This document shows positions 18,906 through 27,330 of a stretch of 64,000 nucleotides of DNA, in pieces. Source of the DNA: Catellatospora paridis (GTDB lineage: Bacteria; Actinomycetota; Actinomycetes; Mycobacteriales; Micromonosporaceae); NCBI RefSeq assembly GCF_009720365.1, contig NZ_ML769312.1, positions 248,001-312,000 on the forward strand, in the 5' to 3' direction. A program made the translations under genes and the position numbers. Each line of letters begins with the position of its first letter. Position 1 is the first letter of the stretch. The notes under the pieces are model-generated. The model was not told where the DNA came from, did not search any database, and saw nothing but the letters and a program-made list of their open reading frames with translations.

Positions 18906-20093
18906 GTGACGAACATGCTGGTGAAGGGCGGAGACGATGCGCCCGGATCACTTATGAGGGTGCGGTGCGATCCACCCGCCGACAACACGGTCCGACTCAA
19001 GATCGCGATGATCGCCCCGCCGTACTTCGACGTGCCGCCGGCGGCGTACGGCGGCATCGAGGCGGTCCTCGCCGACCTGTCCAACGCCCTGGTCGAACTC
19101 GGCCACCAGGTGACCGTGATCGGTGCCGGTCGGGACGGCACCCAGGCGCGGTTCTGGCAGGTGTGGGAGCGGGCCGTGCCGGAACGGCTGGGCGAACCGG
19201 GACCGGAGATCATCTACGCGACCTTGACCCGGCGGGTGGTGCAGAAGCTGGCCGAGGCGGGCGAGGTCGACATCGTGCACGACCACACGTTCGCGGGGCC
19301 GCTCAACGCCCCGGCGTACGACGCGATGGGGTTGCCCACGATCGCCACCGTGCACGGTCCGGTCGACTCGGAGCTGCGCGGTTACTACCAGACGCTGGGC
19401 CGTGACCTTTCCCTGGTGGCGATCAGCGCCCGGCAGCGCTCACTGGCTCCGGAACTGAGGTGGGTCGGCACCGTCCACAACGGGCTGCGTCCAGCCGACT
19501 GGCCGTTCGAGCGGGAGAAGAAGGACTACGCGCTGTTCCTGGGGCGTTTCAACGCCGACAAGGGCGCGCACACCGCGGTGCTCGCCGCGCAGGCGGCCGG
19601 GCTGCCGCTGATCCTGGCCGGCAAGTGCGCCGAGCCCGCGGAGAAGAAGTACTACGCCGAGCAGGTCGAGCCGCTGCTCGGGCCGAACGACCAGATGATC
19701 GGCATCGCCGACGCGACACTCAAGCGTGAGTTGCTGGCGAATGCCCGCTGTCTGCTGTTCCCTGTGCAGTGGGAGGAACCTTTCGGCATGGTGATGATCG
19801 AGGCGATGGTCTGCGGCACGCCCGTGGTGGCGCTGCGTGCCGGAGCGGTGCCCGAAGTCGTGCGGCACGGCGTCACAGGACTGGTCTGCAGTCAGCAGAG
19901 CGATCTGCCCGCCGCGCTGCACGCTGCCGCAATGCTCGATCCGGTGCAGTGCCGTGAGCACGTTGCGCGCAGCTTCAGCGCCCAGCGGATGGCGGCCGGG
20001 TACGTGCAGGCATACCGGGCCGCGCTGGCTCGGCGGCGGCGGGACTCCCGTGTCGACACACAGCTCCGCCTGACGCCTGAATCGGCAGGCTGA
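18906..20093 (+). CDS. GT4-family glycosyltransferase
   Basis: This is a protein of up to 395 residues with a GT-B fold. The family start IAMIAPPYFDVPPAAYGGIE is preceded here by an unusual leader of about 33 residues. EAMVCGTPVVALRAGAVPEVV near residue 300 is the donor-binding GT4 motif, and VQWEEPFGMVMIE is the usual preceding segment. It transfers an NDP-sugar to an unknown acceptor, perhaps a cell-surface glycan or small metabolite. Start choice is weak: GTG 18906, ATG 18915 and ATG 18954 are all in frame and none has a good ribosome site. It is a single gene closed by a hairpin, with no other glycan genes beside it. Confidence 0.88.
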   Translation: MTNMLVKGGDDAPGSLMRVRCDPPADNTVRLKIAMIAPPYFDVPPAAYGGIEAVLADLSNALVELGHQVTVIGAGRDGTQARFWQVWERAVPERLGEPGPEIIYATLTRRVVQKLAEAGEVDIVHDHTFAGPLNAPAYDAMGLPTIATVHGPVDSELRGYYQTLGRDLSLVAISARQRSLAPELRWVGTVHNGLRPADWPFEREKKDYALFLGRFNADKGAHTAVLAAQAAGLPLILAGKCAEPAEKKYYAEQVEPLLGPNDQMIGIADATLKRELLANARCLLFPVQWEEPFGMVMIEAMVCGTPVVALRAGAVPEVVRHGVTGLVCSQQSDLPAALHAAAMLDPVQCREHVARSFSAQRMAAGYVQAYRAALARRRRDSRVDTQLRLTPESAG

Positions 20094-20139
20094 GCGGCCC
20101 TGCATCGCCACCGGGCGGCACCCGGCCGGGCGTCGGTGC

Positions 20140-20170
20140 GTCCCGCCCAGCTCGTCGGGCTGGGCGGGAC
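20140..20170 (+). terminator. Hairpin after GT4 gene
   Basis: A perfect 12-bp stem (GTCCCGCCCAGC / GCTGGGCGGGAC) with a 7-nt loop starts 46 bp after the GT4 stop. Confidence 0.7.
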
Positions 20171-20266
20171 CCGTCTCGAACGGTCGCCACGCAGCGTCGG
20201 CCAGTGGATTAGTCTGCGCTCACTCATGCGGTGGTGACTGTCCACATGTCGGCGGGGAGGCTGCGG

Positions 20267-21574
20267 GTGAAGCCGGAGATCATCGAGTTGGGCGAGGACT
20301 GGACCGACCCGGATCCCGACACCGGCCCGCGCCGACCGGCCCGCTACCTCAGACCGGTGGCGCTGGCCGTCGCGCTGCTGTTCACCGGCGCGCTCGGCGC
20401 CGCAACTCCCGTGACGCCGATGCTCACGCAGCTTGCGGTGCCGGCCCTGGGCGATGCCGGCGACATGCGCATCGACAACGTCGAACTGGTGAATGACCTG
20501 CTGCTGGTGCGTGGTGACGGGGCGCTGTCCGCGTACGACCTGGACGACGGCTCGCTTCGCTGGCGGCTGCCGCACGCCGCGGGCCGCCAGCGCAACCTGG
20601 TGGCCGTCCCGCAGGTGCCGGACGTCGTGGTCGTCGCCGACGACCTCGAGGACGGCGGCGTGTATGTGGCGGCCGTCGACCCGCACACCGGGGCCGTGCG
20701 CTGGAGCACGCGGAACGACGTCTGGGTCGTCGGGGCGTACGCGCTGGAAAGCCCTGTCTCCACGGTGTCGCGCGACGAGGCGTCGCCGACCCCGCCCGAT
20801 CCGATGCAGCTGACGGTGCGCGACCTGAGGACCGGCCGGGAGCGCTGGGTCCTGCGGGGGACGCCTTTCGCTGCCGCCGACGAGTCGAGGCTGGAGGCCT
20901 GGACGGTCTCCCCACAGGGCGAGTTCACGGTGTCCGACCTGAGCGACGGCCGCGTGCTGCGCACCGGCGCGGTCGCGTTCCCGCCCGGCGTCCCGCAGTT
21001 CGCGACGGTCTACGGCGGGATGCTGGTGCTGTCCGCCCGCCTGCCCGGCGGTGAGTTCTTGGAGACCAGGTACGACACGCGGACCATGCGCGTGGTCGCC
21101 GCGACCTCCTCGCCGTTGCGGTTCGGGTGCGGCGACTACCTGTGCGAGGTGGGTGACGACGGCGGCGTGCGCACGCCGCTGGCGGTGCTGGACCGCGACA
21201 CCCTGCAGGTGCGTTACCGGTTCGAACCGGGCGTGCACCTGATACCGAGCGCGCAGGGCGCGATCACGGTCCGGGCGGACGGGTCGGCGCAGCTCGGCGT
21301 GCCCGCCGACCGGCTGATCGACCTGGCTGACGGCCGTACGCTGCTCGATCTGACCGGATGGGCCGTCCAGCTCGCGTTCGACGAGAGCAGGCAGGCGCTG
21401 CTCACCCGGTCGACGCCCGAGGGAGTCCAGCTCGCCCGGATCGAGGACGGGCAGGTCCGGCTGCTGGGCACACTGCCCCCGGTGCAGCGGTGCTTCCACA
21501 CGCGGCAGCGGATCGCCTGTGTCTACGACGGCAACCGGCTGGGGGTATGGAGTATCGCCGCGACGGCTTCCTGA
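20267..21574 (+). CDS. Membrane-anchored PQQ-like beta-propeller protein
   Basis: This is a 435-residue protein with an acidic cytoplasmic N-terminus, one transmembrane helix (about residues 28-48, PVALAVALLFTGALGAATPV) and an extracellular region of repeated propeller blades. Blades show the pattern LSAYDLDDGSLRWRL and VAAVDPHTGAVRWSTRN, as in PQQ-like/BamB-type propellers; no cofactor or catalytic residues are evident. Two Cys in FGCGDYLCEV and two near the end (RCFHTRQRIACVYDG) could form disulfides. GTG at 20267 was chosen since GGGGAGG lies 6 nt upstream; an in-frame GTG at 20231 lacks this. Function unknown. Confidence 0.8.
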   Translation: MKPEIIELGEDWTDPDPDTGPRRPARYLRPVALAVALLFTGALGAATPVTPMLTQLAVPALGDAGDMRIDNVELVNDLLLVRGDGALSAYDLDDGSLRWRLPHAAGRQRNLVAVPQVPDVVVVADDLEDGGVYVAAVDPHTGAVRWSTRNDVWVVGAYALESPVSTVSRDEASPTPPDPMQLTVRDLRTGRERWVLRGTPFAAADESRLEAWTVSPQGEFTVSDLSDGRVLRTGAVAFPPGVPQFATVYGGMLVLSARLPGGEFLETRYDTRTMRVVAATSSPLRFGCGDYLCEVGDDGGVRTPLAVLDRDTLQVRYRFEPGVHLIPSAQGAITVRADGSAQLGVPADRLIDLADGRTLLDLTGWAVQLAFDESRQALLTRSTPEGVQLARIEDGQVRLLGTLPPVQRCFHTRQRIACVYDGNRLGVWSIAATAS

Positions 21575-21819
21575 GCAAGGCGACCCGCCGCAAGGTTGGA
21601 CGTCGGCGAAGGAGACGTTCGTCACTCCCAGCGTCCGAGAGCCGTGGTCGCCGACGGCGGCTCCGGCCTGCGCCATCGACCACGACCGCTACGGGAAGTG
21701 ATCACGCGGTGACGCCGTCGTGTTTGGCGGTGCCGTCGAGTCTCGTTACGTTGGTGGCCGCATCACGGTTGAACCGACTCCGGCTGGTCCGGAGACCACC
21801 CGAGAGCTATGGAGCGTTC

Positions 21820-22515
21820 GTGACCTACCGGCCAGAGCTGCTGAAGGAAAGCGAGCGCTACCGAGGTCGCCGTCGTGCTCCGGTGCCCTCACGTCGCAGG
21901 TACGCCGCCGTGCTCGCGACCGCCGCGGTCGGCGCGGGGGCCGTGGCGCTCAGCACCGGTGCGGCCGTCGACGACGCGAAGACCGACGCCGCCGCGGGCG
22001 AGGTCGCCGCCTACGCCCAGTCCCCGGACCTGAGCGCCCGTGCCGATGCGGCCGAGCGCGCCAACCGTGCCGACGAGCGCGCCCCGACCCTGGCGGCAAG
22101 CACCGCCGACGGCTGGGTGCTGCCGCTGCACGGGTACGAACTGCGCACCAGCCACGGCGACTCGCGCCCGGGGATCGACCTGACCGGCCTGCCCGAGGGC
22201 ACGCCGTTCGCGGCGGTGCACGCGGGCACGGTGGCGCAGGCGGGCTGGAACGGCGCGTTCGGCTACTCCGTGATCGTCGACCACGGCGACGGCGTGCAGA
22301 CCGTGTACGCCCACGCCAGCAAGGTCCTGGTCAAGGTCGGCCAGCAGGTGGCCGCCGGCACCGAGCTCGCGCTACTGGGCAACACCGGCCTGTCCCGCAG
22401 CCCGCACCTGCACCTGGAGGTGCACGTCGACGGCGCGGCGCAGAACCCGCTGGCCTGGTTCCAGAAACACGGCCTCGACTTCGACCTGGAGATCGAGTCG
22501 CCCTACGGGGCGTGA
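21820..22515 (+). CDS. Membrane-anchored M23 (LytM-like) protein lacking one zinc ligand
   Basis: This is a 231-residue protein. A basic N-terminus (RYRGRRRAPVPSRRR) and one hydrophobic helix (about 31-48) suggest a membrane-anchored or exported protein, followed by an Ala-rich spacer and a LytM domain (about 100-225). The domain keeps YAHAS and HLHLEVHVDG, but the first zinc motif HxGxD reads RPGID, so His is replaced by Arg. Active M23 enzymes cut peptidoglycan cross-links; degenerate ones such as EnvC act as activators or scaffolds. GTG at 21820 has GGAG 5 nt upstream. The 245-bp leader before it contains no recognisable c-di-AMP riboswitch. Confidence 0.85.
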   Translation: MTYRPELLKESERYRGRRRAPVPSRRRYAAVLATAAVGAGAVALSTGAAVDDAKTDAAAGEVAAYAQSPDLSARADAAERANRADERAPTLAASTADGWVLPLHGYELRTSHGDSRPGIDLTGLPEGTPFAAVHAGTVAQAGWNGAFGYSVIVDHGDGVQTVYAHASKVLVKVGQQVAAGTELALLGNTGLSRSPHLHLEVHVDGAAQNPLAWFQKHGLDFDLEIESPYGA

Positions 22516-22534
22516 CGTCGGGCCGGTGACGGGG

Positions 22535-22577
22535 CAGCGCCCAGGAGAGCCGGCAAGCCGGGGTCTCCAGGGCGCTG
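22535..22577. terminator. Hairpin between convergent M23 and lyase genes
   Basis: CAGCGCCC (22535-22542) pairs with GGGCGCTG (22570-22577). An imperfect inner stem includes GCCGG repeats. It lies 19 bp after the M23 stop. Confidence 0.5.
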
Positions 22578-22589
22578 CGGCCGGGCGGG

Positions 22590-23789
22590 TCAGTTCGGGT
22601 TGGCGGCGTGGGTGAGTGTCTCCCAGGCCACGAACAGGTTGTTGGTGCCGGCGGGGCGCTGGTTGAGGGTGAGCGTCTGGGTGTTGGTCATGCCGATGCC
22701 CAGCCGGAAGTTCAGCGCGTTGAAACCGACCTCGGTGATCGGCCCCAGGCCCAGGTGCAGGCTGCCGCCGCACAGCCACGACGGCGCGGCGGTGCCGAGC
22801 TGGTACTTGGCGTGCAGGCCCAGCGCGTGGCGCAGCCGGTCGGTGAACTCCGGGTAGAGGTCCTGGCCCTGGATGCGGCCGGTCTCGGCGATGTGGGTGG
22901 CCGAGGAGATGCCGTATCCGGTGTGGGTGAAGTCGCGGCAGGTCTCCTGCGACAGCCCGTCGACGAAGGTGCTCTGGCCCTGCCAGTAGTTGATGATCTC
23001 GCTGGGGGTGTCGATGCCGCCTCCGGGTCCGTACGGCACGGTGCCGTCGGTGGCCAGGTAGAAGTAGGCGCGCATGCGGTTGCGGAACCTGGTGACGGCC
23101 CGGTCGTAGGCGATGCGGTCCTCCAGGAAGACCGCGATGCCGATGACGGCCTCCATCATGGACATGTCCCAGTTGCCGTTGCTGGTGGTGTTGCCGTTGA
23201 TGACCTCGGGCAGGTACACGTTGCGCAGCATGGTGGCGAACCGGGTCGCGTTGGGCCAGCCGGTGTACGTGTAGCGGATGATCTCGGCGGCGCGCGGCCA
23301 GGTGGACCCTGCCCACGCGGTCTGCAGCGGGGCGTTGCTGTTGGTGTGGTCGACGATCACGGCCGACCAGGCGTCCATGAGCTGGATGGCCTTGTCCGCG
23401 TACCGGCTGTCGCGGGTGATGTACCAGGCGAGCGCCATGGTGTACGCCGCGATCGCGTCCTCGCGTTCGTCGGTGCAGCCGAGGTTCGGATTGGAGTAGG
23501 AGCCGCACTCGACCACGGCGCGCGGTTTCGGGGCGCGGCTCAGCGAGGCGTAACGGCTGCCCATCATCTGGTCGTAGGCCTGCCGCCAGGGCTGGGCGTT
23601 GCTGTTGACCTTGCCGCGGACGAAGTCGAGCTGGGCGCGGCTGACGAGCACGCCGGGGTGGGCGAAGATGGCGGGTGCGGCCTCGGCGCGCCGGGCCGAC
23701 CCGCCGGGTATCACGGCGAGCGTGGTGCCCAGCAGCGCGATCAGGGCCGTGGCGAGGGCGAGCGGCATCCGCCGTCGGGTGTGGAGCAT
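22590..23789 (-). CDS. Secreted alginate-lyase-family (alpha/alpha-toroid) polysaccharide lyase
   Basis: This is a 399-residue exported enzyme with a signal peptide (about 1-37, RRAEAAPA). The mature protein matches the alginate-lyase superfamily fold. NGNWDMSMMEAVIGIAVFLED carries the conserved Asn, and CRDFTHTGYGISSATHIAETG carries the conserved His and Tyr. It should break uronic-acid-containing polysaccharides by beta-elimination. Alginate itself is not assured, since related actinobacterial enzymes act on glucuronan. Conserved Cys pairs (ECGSYSNPNLGC) suit an extracellular enzyme. The ATG at 23789 fits the signal peptide. It is a single gene preceded by an inverted repeat related to the one at the dehydrogenase promoter. 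Confidence 0.87.
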   Translation of the reverse strand: MLHTRRRMPLALATALIALLGTTLAVIPGGSARRAEAAPAIFAHPGVLVSRAQLDFVRGKVNSNAQPWRQAYDQMMGSRYASLSRAPKPRAVVECGSYSNPNLGCTDEREDAIAAYTMALAWYITRDSRYADKAIQLMDAWSAVIVDHTNSNAPLQTAWAGSTWPRAAEIIRYTYTGWPNATRFATMLRNVYLPEVINGNTTSNGNWDMSMMEAVIGIAVFLEDRIAYDRAVTRFRNRMRAYFYLATDGTVPYGPGGGIDTPSEIINYWQGQSTFVDGLSQETCRDFTHTGYGISSATHIAETGRIQGQDLYPEFTDRLRHALGLHAKYQLGTAAPSWLCGGSLHLGLGPITEVGFNALNFRLGIGMTNTQTLTLNQRPAGTNNLFVAWETLTHAANPN

Positions 23790-23840
23790 CGGCGTCCTCC
23801 CTGAAGACTCCAGGGCTCGGGAGCGGCCAAGCCATGAACT

Positions 23841-23859
23841 GTAAGGTAACTTTCCTTAC
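23841..23859 (-). promoter_or_regulatory. Inverted repeat upstream of the lyase gene
   Basis: GTAAGGTAACTTTCCTTAC has 6-bp arms (GTAAGG/CCTTAC) around TAACTTT, 52 bp before the lyase ATG in AT-rich DNA. Bases 23842-23859 match 12412-12429 at 14 of 18 positions, suggesting one regulator for both secreted-enzyme loci. Confidence 0.5.
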
Positions 23860-23952
23860 TAAACAGGGTCGATCTCCAGAATGTCAACACCTTCGATATG
23901 CCGCCCTTCGTGACGAGTCCGGCCGGTATCGCGCCGGCCCGCTCATAGGGCC

Positions 23953-24636
23953 TCACGCCGCGAGCTTGGCGAGAGTCTCCTTCATGCGCCGGATCTCGAT
24001 CTGCTGGTCGGCGTTGACGTCGCGGGCCAGCCGGTCGCTGGACGGTTCGATGCCCCCACCGGCCTGGTAGAGCTGTTCGACCATCGTGACCGCGCCCTGG
24101 TGGTGCCGGATCATGTAATCGAGGAACAGCCTGTCGAACGCCGATCCCTTCGCCTGCGCGAGACGCGTCAGGTCGGTCTGGTCGAGCATGCCGGGCATCA
24201 GCTCACCGTGGCCGACGTGGTTCGCGTGCGGCGACGGCAGCGCCTCCCGCCGGCTCGCCAGCCACTGCTCCATCAGCGTGATCTCATCCTGCTGTGAGAT
24301 CTTGATCCGTGCTGCCAACTGGGCGATCTCGGGGCTCTGGCTGCGCCCGGCGACCAGCGCGGTCATCTCCAGCGCCTGCCCGTGGTGCGGGATCATCCTG
24401 CGCATGAACTCGGTGTCGGCCGCGTTGTGCGGCGGCGCGGACAGCCGGGCGACATCCTCGGGCGAGAGTGTGCGCGCGGACTGGCCGGGTGCGCCCGGCT
24501 GCACGACCCGCAGCGTCGGTGCGGCCGCGACCGGGCCGGCGTCGTCGCCCGACAGTGCGACGACCGCGAACACCGCGAGACCGGCCGTCACGACGGCGGC
24601 CACGGCGGCGATGACGAGGCGGCGGGATCCGAGCAT
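23953..24636 (-). CDS. DUF305 secreted or lipid-free membrane-anchored protein
   Basis: This is a 227-residue protein with an N-terminal hydrophobic helix (about 7-30) that is either a signal or a membrane anchor. The rest is a DUF305 four-helix fold of ferritin-like type built from two halves: EFMRRMIPHHGQALEM and DRLFLDYMIRHHQGAVTM, each with a His-His pair and Met residues. DUF305 proteins are often found with copper-handling genes and are thought to bind metal, but their role is not proven, and no copper gene is next to this one. The ATG at 24636 gives the expected N-terminus. Confidence 0.9.
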   Translation of the reverse strand: MLGSRRLVIAAVAAVVTAGLAVFAVVALSGDDAGPVAAAPTLRVVQPGAPGQSARTLSPEDVARLSAPPHNAADTEFMRRMIPHHGQALEMTALVAGRSQSPEIAQLAARIKISQQDEITLMEQWLASRREALPSPHANHVGHGELMPGMLDQTDLTRLAQAKGSAFDRLFLDYMIRHHQGAVTMVEQLYQAGGGIEPSSDRLARDVNADQQIEIRRMKETLAKLAA

Positions 24637-24735
24637 GAGTCAAGACGTTAACCGATGTACGGCCCGCACGGCGAGCGTTGCGACCGGCGTCCTGATGGGA
24701 CGCCAGCACCTAGCGTGACGGCCCGCCCCTGCCGG

Positions 24736-25113
24736 TCAGCCGCCGTAGGGCCGCGTGATGATCTCGAGGTTGTGCCCGTCGAGGTCTTCCCAGTAGAGAC
24801 CGCGGCCGCCGTCGTTGTGGTTGATCTCGCCCGGCCGGCTGTGGAACGGGTCGGCCCAGAACGGCAGCCGATGGGCGCGGATGCGCGCCCAGATCTGGTC
24901 GAACTCGTCTTCGGTCACCAGGAACGCGTAGTGCTGGGTGCGGATCGGGCCGTCGGCCTTGACGACGTCGAGCGAGACGCCGTTGGCCAGCTCGACCACC
25001 CGGAACGGGCCGTAGGTCGCGGCCGGTGCGAGGCCGAGCAGATCGACCAGGAAGTCCGCGGTCCGGTCGCGGTCGGTGGCCATGACGATCGTGTGATTGA
25101 GCTGTACGGGCAT
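24736..25113 (-). CDS. Single-domain VOC-family protein
   Basis: This is a 125-residue glyoxalase/bleomycin-resistance-fold protein: LNHTIVMATDRDRTADFLVDLLGL at the start, HYAFLVTEDEFDQIW in the middle and YWEDLDGHNLEIITRPYGG at the end. His and Glu at the usual metal positions (H in LNHTIV, E in NLEIITR) are present, so metal binding is plausible. The substrate is unknown. The ATG at 25113 gives the family's normal N-terminus. Both neighbours are on the same strand but about 80-100 bp away; a hairpin separates it from the LVIVD gene upstream. Confidence 0.88.
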   Translation of the reverse strand: MPVQLNHTIVMATDRDRTADFLVDLLGLAPAATYGPFRVVELANGVSLDVVKADGPIRTQHYAFLVTEDEFDQIWARIRAHRLPFWADPFHSRPGEINHNDGGRGLYWEDLDGHNLEIITRPYGG

Positions 25114-25138
25114 GCTGTCTATATTGCCCGATACGTGG

Positions 25139-25174
25139 AGGGGGCGCCCCACCGTCGCCGGTGAGCCGCCCCCT
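25139..25174 (-). terminator. Hairpin after LVIVD-repeat gene
   Basis: AGGGGGCG (25139-25146) pairs with CGCCCCCT (25167-25174), with an inner CACCG/CGGTG stem. It lies 18 bp downstream of the leftward gene's stop. Confidence 0.6.
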
Positions 25175-25192
25175 GACGGTTTCGCGTCGCGC

Positions 25193-27196
25193 TCAGTCGA
25201 GCGTGGCGCACTGGCCGCCGGCAGGGCCGCGGACCGTGTCGGCCGCACCGAGGTTGATCGGCGCGGGGGAGTTGCCCGAGCATGCGAGCGGACCGTTGAT
25301 TGTGCTGCCCGCGACGATCGGCTCCACGCCGGGCGTCGTGTTGCCCGACAGCGAGACCGGGCCGTGCACCGTGGAGTCGACCACCGCCACGCTGCCCGTG
25401 GCACCCGAGACGGACAGTGGACCGCGGACCGTGCTGTGGTAGACGTGCACCGCGGCCGCCGACGACGCCGATACGGGGCCGGAGATCGTCGAGTCGATCG
25501 CGAGCAGCGTCGCACCCCTGCGGACGGAGACCGGGCCGCTGACGGTCGCGCCGTCGAGGCAGGTCACGCCCGAGACCGTCAGCGGGCCGTTATGGCGGCC
25601 GTCGATGGTCGTGGTGCAGGTACGTGCCAGCTGGTCGAAGCGCGCCCGCGCGACCGCGAAGCTCGGCGCCCACGTGATCCTCTGCTGGCTCTGGGCGTTG
25701 AACTCGGTCAGCCGGACCTGCCGGGCCGCGGCGATCTCCGCCGCGGTCAGGTGCGTGCTCGGCTTGAGGCCGAAGACGTCGAACCCGCGCGCGATCTCGC
25801 TGCCGTAGACCTCGCCGTTGTACCAGTACGCGGACCACATGCCGCCCAGGACGAGCCCGGTGGCGGAGATCGGGCCGCGGTCGAAGTACGCGATCTCCTT
25901 CGGGTGCGCCGAGTCGGTGTAGTCCACCAGCGAGATGCCGCCCTGATACCAGGCCTGAGCCATGATGTCGCGGCCGGGCACCGGGATCAGCGAACCGTTG
26001 TGCGCGACGCAGTTCTCGGTCAGCGTCTGGGGCACCGGCAGCTTGTAGTAGCTGCGGAACTCCATCTTGCCGGCGACGATGTCGAAGACCGCGTTCGCGC
26101 CCCAGCTGGCCTGGTCGGTCGGACGGCACCGGGCCGCCGTGCCACCGCCCCACTCGTCGGTGAAGATGACCTTCTTGCCGTCATTGGTCAGCGTCGCCGA
26201 GTGCCAGTACGCGAAGTTGGGGTCCGCGACCTCGTCCAGGCGCACGGGGTTGGCCGGGTCGGAGATGTCGATCAGGATGCCGTTGCCCTCGCAGGCGCCC
26301 GCCGCCAGACCGAGCTCCGGATAGGCGGTGATGTCGTGGCAGGCGTCGGTGATCGGCGTGGGACCCCAGTTCATGCCGGACGGGTGGGTCGGGGCCGGTG
26401 GCGTGTTCTGCAGCCCGTCGACCGCGCCGGTCGCGGGATCGGCGAACAGCCGCGGACCGTTGACGACGGCCGCCGATGCGGGACTGGCGACCGGCACCTT
26501 GATGACGTCGATGCGCCACCGCGACGGGTTCTCGCCGTTCGCCGGGTTGTTGTTGCAGCCCGCCATCGTGGCCACCGGCCGGACGCCGGCGGTGCCCGAC
26601 ACGTACACGTACACGTTGGCCGGGTCGTCCGGATCGGTCACCACGGAATGCGTGTGCGAGCCGCGGCACAGCTGGACGGCCGCGACCTGCGTCGGCGTGG
26701 TGATGTCGCTGATGTCGAACACGCGCACGCCCTGGAAGCGCTCGCCGACGGTGGGGTTCGTGCCGCAGTCGACGCGCGCGCGGCTCTCCTCGACCGACAT
26801 GAACAGCAGGTCGCCGTGGACGGACACGTCGCCCTGCCCGCCGGGGCAGACCACGCTCGTCACGACCGACGGTGCGGACGGGTCGGAGACGTCGAAGACG
26901 TTGAACCCGTTGAAGTTGCCCATGATCGCGTAGTCGCCGGTGAACGCGAGGTCCGACGCGACGAACCCGAAGTCGCCGGGGTTCGCGGGGTTGACGAAGC
27001 CCGGCGGTTTGTCGACGTGGGCGAGGTGTTCGAGGTTGCTGATCGCCGACGGCGCGTCGAGCCAACCAGGGCCGAGGCCGATGCGGGGGTCCGGATCATC
27101 GGCTGATGCCACACCCGGCGTCAGCGCGGCGAGGAGCAGGGCGGCCGCGGTGGCGGCCAGTGCACTGCGGACAGTGCGTCTCGAGGTGGATGTCAT
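25193..27196 (-). CDS. Secreted LVIVD-repeat protein with C-terminal beta-helix-like repeats
   Basis: This is a 667-residue exported protein with a signal peptide (1-32, VASADD). Residues about 40-480 form a propeller of LVIVD-type blades: GFNVFDVSDPSAPSVVTSV, GVRVFDISDITTPTQVAAV, ILIDISDPANPVRLDEV, ISLVDYTDSAHPKEIAYFD. The last about 130 residues change to short repeats around S-T-x-x-GP-x-S (DSTISGPVSASSA, HSTVRGPLSVSGA, DSTVHGPVSLSGN, GSTINGPLACSGN), which suggest a parallel beta-helix stalk similar in style to bactofilins. Function unknown; probably cell-surface adhesion or display. The ATG at 27196 precedes the signal peptide. No operon partner is evident. Confidence 0.85.
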   Translation of the reverse strand: MTSTSRRTVRSALAATAAALLLAALTPGVASADDPDPRIGLGPGWLDAPSAISNLEHLAHVDKPPGFVNPANPGDFGFVASDLAFTGDYAIMGNFNGFNVFDVSDPSAPSVVTSVVCPGGQGDVSVHGDLLFMSVEESRARVDCGTNPTVGERFQGVRVFDISDITTPTQVAAVQLCRGSHTHSVVTDPDDPANVYVYVSGTAGVRPVATMAGCNNNPANGENPSRWRIDVIKVPVASPASAAVVNGPRLFADPATGAVDGLQNTPPAPTHPSGMNWGPTPITDACHDITAYPELGLAAGACEGNGILIDISDPANPVRLDEVADPNFAYWHSATLTNDGKKVIFTDEWGGGTAARCRPTDQASWGANAVFDIVAGKMEFRSYYKLPVPQTLTENCVAHNGSLIPVPGRDIMAQAWYQGGISLVDYTDSAHPKEIAYFDRGPISATGLVLGGMWSAYWYNGEVYGSEIARGFDVFGLKPSTHLTAAEIAAARQVRLTEFNAQSQQRITWAPSFAVARARFDQLARTCTTTIDGRHNGPLTVSGVTCLDGATVSGPVSVRRGATLLAIDSTISGPVSASSAAAVHVYHSTVRGPLSVSGATGSVAVVDSTVHGPVSLSGNTTPGVEPIVAGSTINGPLACSGNSPAPINLGAADTVRGPAGGQCATLD

Positions 27197-27330
27197 GTGT
27201 CGCGCCTCTCGTGTCGAGGGGGCCCAACCGGCGCGGCATGTAATGAGCGGGACGGTCGCCGCACCTCACCGGACGGTATCGAAGGAGGACGATCGGGGCA
27301 AGAGGAACCGCCCGCCGGACGCCGGGCCCG

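Noticed and set aside
21575-21819. Possible c-di-AMP (ydaO-type) riboswitch before the M23 gene
   Set aside because: Such elements often precede actinobacterial wall-hydrolase genes, but the conserved blocks are not seen here.
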